A stretch of 5,340 nucleotides of DNA from CAYGBM01 sp964348225 (GTDB lineage: Bacteria; Patescibacteriota; Minisyncoccia; Minisyncoccales; CG1-02-41-26). The number at the start of each line of letters is the position of its first letter. The stretch's first letter is position 1. The notes under the pieces were generated by a model, which saw nothing but the letters and a program-made list of their open reading frames with translations, was not told the origin of the DNA and made no database searches. The DNA is taken from NCBI GenBank assembly GCA_964348225.1, contig CAYGBM010000033.1, positions 1 through 5,340 of the forward strand. Reading direction: 5' to 3'. The translations under genes were made by a program, and so were the position numbers. Below, piece by piece: positions 1-4,588 of this stretch.

Positions 1-102
1 ATGCTCTTGGGCTATCTGAGTGATAGGAGCTTCTCCTTTTTTGACTCTGTCGATAATCTGCTTCTTTAAGTCAGCAGAGATGGGATGGTTTTTCCTTGGC
101 AT
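1..102 (-). CDS. Probable transposase, N-terminal fragment (runs off left edge)
   Basis: The minus strand opens with an ATG at 102 and reads 34 codons without a stop to the window edge. The peptide begins MPRKNHPISADLKKQIIDRV and continues through KKGEAPITQIAQEH. It is basic, with a helix followed by a turn and ITQIAQEH, which is how the helix-turn-helix of IS3-type OrfA and related transposases starts (usually followed by GVS and a recognition helix). Such a protein would bind the ends of an insertion sequence. No Shine-Dalgarno site precedes the ATG, but an extended -10 promoter candidate lies 26 bases upstream. The ATG is only six bases past the trmB stop, which suggests the insertion sequence end overlaps the end of that gene. 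Only the HTH start is visible, so the exact transposase family, or even a non-transposase HTH protein, remains open. Confidence 0.6.
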   Translation of the reverse strand, partial: MPRKNHPISADLKKQIIDRVKKGEAPITQIAQEH

Positions 103-108
103 AAGTTT

Positions 109-396
109 TTAGTTATTACTTGATTTTAGTATATCACAGAGTGTCTGAATTTTGGGGTACCTTCCAGCAAGATTTAAGGCTTTGGTGGGTTCCGCTGGAT
201 ACAAATATCTTTTCTTCCCCTTGAAGGCAATGGTTAAAAGCCCTTTTTTAACTAAGCTTTCAGCCACACCGTAGGTGGTTGCTCTGTTCACTTTAGATTT
301 CTGGGACAATTCTAAAACCGTGGCTCCACCAATCCTTAAAGAAGCCTCGTAGATTTTTATTTCATTTTTTGATAAACAATTTATCTCCCCTTGCAT
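109..396 (-). CDS. TrmB-type winged-helix transcriptional regulator, short and probably truncated
   Basis: A 95-residue protein with a TrmB-family winged HTH over about residues 8-67. LSKNEIKIYEASL forms the first helix, ATVLELSQKSKVNRATTY the HTH with its recognition helix, and VKKGLL...KGKKRYLYPAEP the wing. TrmB proteins control sugar or general metabolic genes, but full-length ones carry a C-terminal effector or phospholipase D-like domain and run to about 250 residues or more. Here homology seems to fade near residue 79 and only about 16 unrelated-looking residues follow. Directly after the stop comes a probable transposase, so disruption by an insertion is the simplest explanation. The DNA-binding domain is intact and might still work as a stand-alone HTH protein. 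It starts 12 bases after the livH stop with no Shine-Dalgarno site, so it is probably read from the same transcript. The regulatory target is unknown. Confidence 0.7.
   Translation of the reverse strand: MQGEINCLSKNEIKIYEASLRIGGATVLELSQKSKVNRATTYGVAESLVKKGLLTIAFKGKKRYLYPAEPTKALNLAGRYPKIQTLCDILKSSNN
128..136 (-). promoter_or_regulatory. Extended -10 promoter candidate for the transposase
   Basis: On the minus strand this reads TGATATACT, a TGn extended -10 followed by TATACT (5 of 6 matches to TATAAT). It sits 25 bases before the transposase ATG, giving a leader of about 18 bases. There is no good -35, which extended -10 promoters do not need. It lies within the last codons of the trmB frame, consistent with being carried by the mobile element. 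Confidence 0.4.
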
Positions 397-408
397 ATAA
401 TCTAGGTT

Positions 409-1275
409 TCACTGCTTTTTTCTGCCTAAGATGCCCTGAGGCCGGGCTAAAAGGAAGATGAATAAAATTCCGAAAGCAATGGCGTCTTTGTAGCCAGAGG
501 GCAAAAACCAAATGCCGTAGTTTTCAGCAAAGCCTAACAAGAAAGCGCCAAGTATGGCACCAGGTACTGACCCTATCCCTCCGATAATAGCACCAGTAAA
601 CCCTTTTATCATCAAGCCAGTGCCCATTGTTGGCTCAAGGTTCTGTTCAAGCCCCACTAAAATACCAGCAATGCCAGCAATAGAGGAGCCTATTATAAAA
701 ACCTTGCTGTAAATTTTTTCTGCTGAAATGCCAACAACCTCAGCAACATCTTTATTGTCAGAAACTGCCCTCATCGCCTTGCCTGTTTTTGTTTTTTTCA
801 TAAAAAAGAAAAGCAAAAACAGCAAGACAAAGCTGGTAAGTACAATAAAAATCTGAAGGGGTGTGATAATTGCGCCGAAAAACTCAATACCCTTGGCTAT
901 TTTTAAATAGCCGATTGTTTTAACATCAGCGCCAAACAAAAGAAGAATTAAAGACTCAAGGAAAATTAAAAGAGCAAAGCTGGCAATGAGCAAGATGACA
1001 GAGCTTGCTTTTCTTTTACGGAACTTTTTATAAACAAAGGTGTTCATTGCCCAACCCAGAAAAGAGGCAAAGGCAATTGCTAAAATTACAGCAAGCCAGA
1101 AATTCAAACCGAGCCTGGAAAAAAGGAAATACAGAAAGTAAGCAGAAAAGGCAATGGTTGAACCATGGGCAAAATGAATAAACTTGCAGGTTGAGAAAAT
1201 CAAAGAAAACCCAGAGGCAACTAAGGCTGTTATGGCACCTGCAATCAAACCATTAATAAAAAGCTGAAATGCCAT
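409..1275 (-). CDS. livH: Branched-chain amino acid-type ABC transporter permease (LivH family)
   Basis: A 288-residue polytopic membrane protein, the usual length for LivH. About eight hydrophobic segments can be seen (roughly 5-27, 40-54, 59-78, 93-114, 134-158, 190-208, 226-250, 262-278). Family marks include the N-terminal NGLIAGAITALVASGFSLIF, the FIHFAHGS stretch at 32-39, the cytoplasmic coupling loop GKAMRAVSDNKDVAEVVGI at 165-183 that contacts the ATPases, the GGIGSVPGAILGAFLLG segment at 232-248, and the closing RPQGILG. LivH pairs with LivM in the inner membrane, and LivG, LivF and a LivJ/K binding protein complete the importer. None of these partners is in the window, so they must be encoded elsewhere or lost. 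Substrate specificity cannot be read from the permease; relatives also carry urea or other amides. It begins 11 bases after the alaS stop, without a Shine-Dalgarno site, and is probably co-transcribed with alaS. Confidence 0.88.
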   Translation of the reverse strand: MAFQLFINGLIAGAITALVASGFSLIFSTCKFIHFAHGSTIAFSAYFLYFLFSRLGLNFWLAVILAIAFASFLGWAMNTFVYKKFRKRKASSVILLIASFALLIFLESLILLLFGADVKTIGYLKIAKGIEFFGAIITPLQIFIVLTSFVLLFLLFFFMKKTKTGKAMRAVSDNKDVAEVVGISAEKIYSKVFIIGSSIAGIAGILVGLEQNLEPTMGTGLMIKGFTGAIIGGIGSVPGAILGAFLLGFAENYGIWFLPSGYKDAIAFGILFIFLLARPQGILGRKKQ

Positions 1276-1295
1276 TTTATTCTAATTTATTCTAA
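1276..1295. repeat. Perfect 10-base tandem duplication at the alaS/livH junction
   Basis: The unit TTTATTCTAA occurs twice back to back (1276-1285 and 1286-1295). On the coding strand this is TTAGAATAAA twice, spanning the last codons and stop of alaS and the whole leader before the livH ATG at 1275. Each copy contains a GAATAA, so the second copy repeats the alaS ending. Without one copy the livH ATG would lie one base after the alaS stop. Confidence 0.85.
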
Positions 1296-3140
1296 AACGG
1301 CGCGGATTCTTCTAACGCCTGCTGATGAGGCTTTTTCTTTAATGATTTTGAACTTGCCAAGGTCAGAGGTTTTTTTGCAGTGGGGTCCTGAGCAAATTTC
1401 TTTGGAAAAAACCTCGCCTGTTTTTTTATCAAAAATAGTGTAAACCTTGACTTTTTCAGGGTATCTTTCGCGGAAAAAAGCCAAAGCGCCTTGTTTTTGA
1501 GCTTGTTTAAACGATATTTCTTCAACCTTAATTTCTAAATCCTGTTTTATCTTTTGATTAACCAGATCTTCAACTTTTTTTATTTCCTCATTGGTTAATT
1601 TTCTATCAAAAGAAAAATCAAACCTTAGGCGTTCTGGTGTAATATTTGAGCCCATCTGCTGAACTGATTCTCCAAGTACCTTTCTTAAAGCTGCGTGCAA
1701 AAGATGGGTGGTTGTGTGATATTTTATTGTTTTTTCTGAATGGTCAGCCAAGCCAGACTTAAACTTGCCTTTGGCAGCTGCCCGGGATATTTCTTGATGC
1801 TCTATCAATGCTTTCTGAAAACCGTTCTCGTCAATTTCTATCCCTTTTTCTTTTACAATTTCTCTTATCATTTCTATGGGAAATCCACAGGTCTGATATA
1901 AATCAAAAACTTTTTTGCCAGGTATCATTTTTTTGTGAAAGTCCATCTTCTGATTTACGAAACCGTATTTTTCTATCAGTCTTTCAAATTCTCTTAAGCC
2001 TTGTTCTAATGTTTTACTAAATCTTTCTTCCTCTTTTTGGAGTTCCTCAAAAATAAAATCCTGATTTTCAGCAACTTCAGGATAGGTTTTTTTGTAAATT
2101 TTGATTACTGATTTTGCAACCTCCACCGTAAAGTCCTGTTCAATCCCAATCATCCTGCCATACCGTATAGCCCGCCGAATTAAACGACGCAAAACATACC
2201 CTCTTTCGAGATTTGAAGGCACCACTTGCTCTGCTAATATAAAAACGCTTGCCTTTAAATGATCAGCGATTATCCGTAATGCTTTTTTCTCGTTTAATTT
2301 TGAGCTTTGAGATGTAAATCTGCCTTTTGATATTTGACTTTTGATATTTTCAATAATCGGCAAAAACAAGTCGGTTTCAAAAACACTTTCTTTGCCCTGT
2401 AAAGCAGCTGCTATTCTTTCCAAGCCCATGCCAGTGTCAACATTTTTTTGGCTCAAAGGAACAAACTTGCCCTCTTCTGTTTTGTTGTATTGCATAAAAA
2501 CATCATTCCAAACCTCAAACCATCTGGTATCGTCAGGGTCAAATACAGCAGGGGGTTTGTCTTGGCTCGTCCAATAAAACATTTCAGTATCTGGCCCGCA
2601 AGGACCTGTCTTGCCAGCTGGTCCCCACCAATTCTCTTCCCTGCCCAAATAAACAATCCTTTCTTTGACAACACCCAAGTCCTGCCAGATTTTTGCTGAT
2701 TCTTCGTCTCTGGGGATATTGTTTTCTGGCTTGCCCGCCGAAGCTTCAGCGGAGGCGGGCTCCCCTGCAAAAACGCTTATAGCCAGTTTCTCCAAAGGAA
2801 TTTTAAGGACATCGGTTAAAAACTCAAAGCTCCATTCAATGGCTTCTTTTTTAAAATAATCGCCCAAGGACCAGTTGCCTAGCATTTCAAAAAAAGTTAA
2901 GTGGGTTTCATCACCCACTTCATCAATATCATCGGTCCGCAAGCATTTTTGAACATCGCAAAGCCGTTTCCCTAAGGGATGCTTTTGTCCCAAAAGATAA
3001 GGCACCAGAGGGTGCATGCCAGCGGTCGTGAAAAGCACGGTTGGGTCGTGCTCTGGAACCAAAGAGGAAGAAGGAATAATCTTATGCCCCTTTTTTTCAA
3101 AGAATTTTAAATATTTTTCTCTGATTTGGTCTGCTCGCAT
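1287..3140 (-). CDS. alaS: Alanine--tRNA ligase, short form lacking the C-Ala domain
   Basis: Charges tRNA-Ala with alanine in the cytoplasm and clears mischarged serine or glycine. The 617 residues hold a class II catalytic core: motif 1 region SSLVPEHDPTVLFTTAGMHP at 25-44, motif 2 region RTDDIDEVGDETHLTFFEML at 68-87, and motif 3 VDTGMGLERIA at 234-244. The tRNA-binding helical region follows (about 285-460), then the editing domain with its zinc-type site HTTTH (475-479) and CSGPH (583-587), both complete. The protein ends about 30 residues later, at AGVRRIRAVLE, so the oligomerising C-Ala domain of the typical 870-residue enzyme is absent; the clean stop and the adjoining livH start argue against recent truncation. 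Residues 127-136 are encoded by a palindrome that appears to be an insertion, and 270-282 by a repeat-rich, low-complexity stretch. The gene starts one base after the ykuK stop, so translation is probably coupled; no Shine-Dalgarno site is visible. Confidence 0.96.
   Translation of the reverse strand: MRADQIREKYLKFFEKKGHKIIPSSSLVPEHDPTVLFTTAGMHPLVPYLLGQKHPLGKRLCDVQKCLRTDDIDEVGDETHLTFFEMLGNWSLGDYFKKEAIEWSFEFLTDVLKIPLEKLAISVFAGEPASAEASAGKPENNIPRDEESAKIWQDLGVVKERIVYLGREENWWGPAGKTGPCGPDTEMFYWTSQDKPPAVFDPDDTRWFEVWNDVFMQYNKTEEGKFVPLSQKNVDTGMGLERIAAALQGKESVFETDLFLPIIENIKSQISKGRFTSQSSKLNEKKALRIIADHLKASVFILAEQVVPSNLERGYVLRRLIRRAIRYGRMIGIEQDFTVEVAKSVIKIYKKTYPEVAENQDFIFEELQKEEERFSKTLEQGLREFERLIEKYGFVNQKMDFHKKMIPGKKVFDLYQTCGFPIEMIREIVKEKGIEIDENGFQKALIEHQEISRAAAKGKFKSGLADHSEKTIKYHTTTHLLHAALRKVLGESVQQMGSNITPERLRFDFSFDRKLTNEEIKKVEDLVNQKIKQDLEIKVEEISFKQAQKQGALAFFRERYPEKVKVYTIFDKKTGEVFSKEICSGPHCKKTSDLGKFKIIKEKASSAGVRRIRAVLE
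2324..2351. repeat. Imperfect 14-base tandem repeat inside alaS
   Basis: CTTTTGATATTTGA (2324-2337) is followed immediately by CTTTTGATATTTTC (2338-2351), 12 of 14 bases alike. On the coding strand it gives the low-complexity peptide KSQISKG near residues 267-273. Because 14 is not a multiple of three, the two copies are read in different frames. The surrounding CTTTGAGATG and TTTTGAGC (2298-2314) are similar TTTGA-rich sequence. Confidence 0.6.
2733..2760. repeat. GC-rich palindromic element inserted in frame in alaS
   Basis: The arms GCCCGCC (2733-2739) and GGCGGGC (2754-2760) are perfect inverted complements. Between them lies GAAGCTTC with a short secondary stem, giving an imperfect palindrome of 28 bases in a much more AT-rich gene. 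It encodes residues 127-136 (EPASAEASAG) of alanyl-tRNA synthetase, between ISVFAGE and the conserved PRDEESAKIW. Relatives as I know them go almost directly from the VFAG strand to the RDEE helix, so the stretch looks added. The flanking GEP and GKP may be a trace of a duplication. Confidence 0.7.
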
Positions 3141-3141
3141 A

Positions 3142-3657
3142 TTAAGTAAATCTATCAGCTACCACCGAGGCAGCAAAAGACTCTGGCTTAATTTTAGGAA
3201 TAAAGCCATTGCTTCTTATCAAACCAACCACCTCTTTTATCATATCTTTTGTTCTACCTGAAGGCCCGACATCAGCATGGATATATTCAAACTGGTATTT
3301 AGGCGAGGTTTCAGAACCATTTATTCTTTCTTTCAAAGCTTCTCTAAAACTTAAAGCAAGCTCGCAAGACAAATAAACTTCTTCTAAAATCCTTTGACGA
3401 AAAGAATAAAACTTTTTCTCAGAAGAGCTATATTTTACCTTGGTTAAAAAGAATCTTCCTCCCTGCCCCCTTCTCAAAACCACCAAAGCCACAGGAAAGT
3501 CGGGTTTTTCTCCTGATGGAGAATCACAGCCAACAATAATCTCGTAATCGCGATTGTGCTCTTTTTTTATATAATCAAAAACTTCCTCAATTACTTTACT
3601 AAACCTGAGGTTGCCACGAGTTGGATTATAAAATTTGAGTTTTTGACAATCGGTCAT
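3142..3657 (-). CDS. RNase H-like protein of the YkuK / DUF458 family
   Basis: A soluble 171-residue protein, the usual size for Bacillus YkuK relatives, which are predicted to have an RNase H fold. Family marks in order: an N-terminal helix (FSKVIEEVFDYIKK), the first strand with its acidic residue (YEIIVGCDSPSG, D45), a strand pair around VALVVLRRGQGGRFFLTKVKY, the helix RQRILEEVYLSCELALSFREAL with E92-E93, the HADVGPSGRTKDMIKEVVG block (127-145, D129), and the closing KPESFAASVVADRFT (D168). These conserved acids would suit a metal-dependent nuclease site, but the substrate and biological role are not established for the family. It heads the probable ykuK-alaS-livH-trmB transcript, with a promoter candidate directly upstream and a nearly absent leader. 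Its stop is one base before the alaS start. The family call is firm; nuclease activity is inference. Confidence 0.85.
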   Translation of the reverse strand: MTDCQKLKFYNPTRGNLRFSKVIEEVFDYIKKEHNRDYEIIVGCDSPSGEKPDFPVALVVLRRGQGGRFFLTKVKYSSSEKKFYSFRQRILEEVYLSCELALSFREALKERINGSETSPKYQFEYIHADVGPSGRTKDMIKEVVGLIRSNGFIPKIKPESFAASVVADRFT

Positions 3658-3666
3658 AGTGTACTT

Positions 3667-3694
3667 ATTTTACGGTAATTTCAGCAAAAATCAA
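3667..3694 (-). promoter_or_regulatory. Promoter candidate for the ykuK-alaS-livH operon
   Basis: On the minus strand a -35 TTGATT (3689-3694) is separated by 16 bases from a -10 TAAAAT (3667-3672, 5 of 6 to consensus). Transcription would start only a few bases before the ykuK ATG at 3657, giving a leaderless or nearly leaderless message. This fits the absence of a Shine-Dalgarno site. Confidence 0.45.
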
Positions 3695-3700
3695 GCCCCG

Positions 3701-3734
3701 CTGTATGAGGGCAACCCTCGTACACCTTATACAG
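3701..3734. repeat. Three-armed palindrome between tpiA and ykuK
   Basis: The left arm (3701-3711) can pair in two exclusive ways. TGTATGAGGG (3702-3711) pairs with CCCTCGTACA (3715-3724) over 10 bases around a CAA loop with one G-T pair. CTGTATGAGG (3701-3710) also pairs with CCTTATACAG (3725-3734) over 10 bases with one G-T pair. The middle and right arms are degenerate direct repeats of each other. It lies just after the tpiA stop and upstream of the ykuK promoter candidate. It lacks an immediate T-run on either strand, so it is not a standard intrinsic terminator. It could be a mobile palindromic repeat, an RNA 3-prime end stabiliser or a protein-binding site. Confidence 0.75.
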
Positions 3735-3740
3735 TCTTAA

Positions 3741-4505
3741 TCAAGTAGCTCTGATGATTTGCAAAAACTCTTTTGGTTTCAAAGAAGCACCCCCAACGAG
3801 CAAACCATTAATCCATTCTGAAGCCAAACAGTCTTCAGCGTTATGAGCTTTGACACTGCCACCATACAAGATTCTTAAATTCCTGCTGGTTTTCTTATTT
3901 GAAAGCTTAGCAATAACTTTTCTAATAAACAAAGCTACTGTTAAAGCGTCGTCTGGTTCACAGGGATTGCCAGTGCCAATTGCCCATATGGGCTCGTAAG
4001 CAATAACTATCTTTTCAATCTTTGATTTAGCCACCCCCTTTAATCCCTGTTTTATTTCTCTCTCCAATACCTTAAATGTCATTTTCTCTCTCCTTTCCTT
4101 TGCTGTTTCCCCAATGCAAAATATAGGGGTTAAACCAGCTTGTAAAACAGCCTTTAATTTTTGATTTACAACTTCATCATCCTCCCCTATGAGCTGCCTT
4201 CTTTCTGAATGGCCAACTATTACATACTGCACCCCTAGGTCTTTCAGCATTGGAACTGAAATCTCACCAGTAAACGCTCCCTTTTCCTCCCAAAAACAAT
4301 CCTGGGCCCCCACACCAAAAAGCTTTGCTTTTTTGGTGTGGGGGTAAACCCCCAAACATAACGGTAAATAAACAAAGGGTGGGCAAACCACAATCTCTGC
4401 TTTTGTTTTTTTGCGCAATCCTCTATTCAAGCTATCAAAAAGCCGTTTCGCTTCAGCCAAGCTTGTAGGATTACACTTCCAGTTAGCAACAATTAATTTT
4501 TTCAT
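3741..4505 (-). CDS. tpiA: Triosephosphate isomerase
   Basis: Interconverts dihydroxyacetone phosphate and glyceraldehyde 3-phosphate in cytoplasmic glycolysis. The 254 residues match the normal length and all active-site parts are present: NWK (N8, K10), the electrophile histidine in GHSERR (H99), the catalytic glutamate and flexible loop 6 in YEPIWAIGTG (E171), YGGSV at 214-218 and LLVGGASL at 235-242 that bind phosphate. It should be active. Odd point: residues 50-67 (CLGVYPHTKKAKLFGVGA), between the PPFVYLP strand end and the conserved GAQDCFWEEKGAFTGE, are encoded by a strong palindrome and are a few residues longer than in the Geobacillus-type enzyme. The gene is divergent from the membrane hydrolase gene, with an 83-base shared upstream region. 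It has no Shine-Dalgarno site. Another 83-base gap separates it from ykuK. Confidence 0.97.
   Translation of the reverse strand: MKKLIVANWKCNPTSLAEAKRLFDSLNRGLRKKTKAEIVVCPPFVYLPLCLGVYPHTKKAKLFGVGAQDCFWEEKGAFTGEISVPMLKDLGVQYVIVGHSERRQLIGEDDEVVNQKLKAVLQAGLTPIFCIGETAKERREKMTFKVLEREIKQGLKGVAKSKIEKIVIAYEPIWAIGTGNPCEPDDALTVALFIRKVIAKLSNKKTSRNLRILYGGSVKAHNAEDCLASEWINGLLVGGASLKPKEFLQIIRAT
4307..4357. repeat. Long palindromic element in frame within tpiA
   Basis: Arm 1 (4307-4323: five C, ACACC, five A, GC) pairs with arm 2 (4327-4344: GC, six T, GGTGT, five G) across a TTT loop, giving 17 base pairs and one unpaired T. The 3-prime part of arm 2, GTGTGGGGG (4336-4344), can instead pair with CCCCCAAAC (4349-4357) across TAAA, 8 of 9 bases. 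The element therefore has one arm with two possible partners, as at 3701-3734. It encodes residues 50-67 of triosephosphate isomerase. A stem this long is unusual within a coding sequence. Confidence 0.8.
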
Positions 4506-4507
4506 AT

Positions 4508-4538
4508 TGACATTAATTGTTTTTTATGATGACATTAA
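4508..4538. repeat. Direct 9-base repeat TGACATTAA in the divergent promoter region
   Basis: TGACATTAA occurs at 4508-4516 and again at 4530-4538, 22 bases apart start to start, about two helical turns. On the minus strand it is TTAATGTCA twice, just before the tpiA ATG at 4505. The spacing suits two protein-binding half sites on one DNA face, although chance similarity in AT-rich DNA is possible. Confidence 0.4.
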
Positions 4539-4551
4539 AAAGATAACTCAA
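4523..4551 (-). promoter_or_regulatory. Weak promoter candidate for tpiA
   Basis: Minus strand TTGAGT (4546-4551) and CATAAA (4523-4528) are separated by 17 bases, each matching 4 of 6 consensus positions. A start near 4516 would give a leader of about 10 bases. One TGACATTAA copy lies between the two boxes and the other overlaps the presumed transcription start. Confidence 0.3.
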
Positions 4552-4577
4552 TTAGCGAATTTTAGCCCTTTTACAAT

Positions 4578-4584
4578 GAGGTGA
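4578..4584 (+). promoter_or_regulatory. Strong Shine-Dalgarno site of the YdjM-like gene
   Basis: GAGGTGA lies four bases before the ATG at 4589 and complements the 16S rRNA tail well. It fixes the start of this gene. It is the only clear Shine-Dalgarno sequence before any gene start in the window. Confidence 0.8.
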
Positions 4585-4588
4585 TAAG

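Larger units (their letters stand above)
1..165 (-). mobile_element. Probable end of an insertion sequence, most of it outside the window
   Basis: This is inferred from the transposase start at 102 together with the abrupt loss of TrmB-like sequence around 150-165. An insertion sequence normally has a terminal inverted repeat and promoter before its transposase, which would place its end roughly between 137 and 165, inside the trmB reading frame. The other end is not in the window, so neither the inverted repeat nor a target duplication can be verified. The inner boundary is approximate. Confidence 0.35.

Noticed and set aside
1292..2770. Alternative minus-strand frames at 1292-1525 and 2453-2770
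   Set aside because: They overlap alaS in another frame, and alaS has continuous family motifs through both regions.
1808..3261. Several open frames on the plus strand (for example 1808-2020, 2341-2577, 2448-2699, 2665-2859, 3016-3261)
   Set aside because: They lie antisense to alaS and ykuK, have no recognisable domains or ribosome sites, and their serine/leucine/phenylalanine-rich peptides are what the reverse of lysine- and glutamate-rich genes gives.
3142..3657. YkuK-like protein as part of a new nuclease defence system
   Set aside because: The family is widespread in housekeeping contexts and the neighbours are alaS and tpiA, with no defence partner.
3702..3724. Intrinsic terminator for tpiA
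   Set aside because: The stem is strong, but in the minus direction it is followed by GCGGGGCTTG before any T-run, so the standard arrangement is missing.
3658..3740. T-box or other riboswitch upstream of the alaS operon
   Set aside because: The spacer is 83 bases, has no T-box-like conserved sequence, and the hairpins are not followed by a T-run; a near-start promoter candidate also leaves no room for a leader.
4572..4577. TACAAT as the -10 box of the YdjM-like gene
   Set aside because: Transcription would start at about 4584 and leave out the strong Shine-Dalgarno site at 4578-4584; no -35 is seen either.
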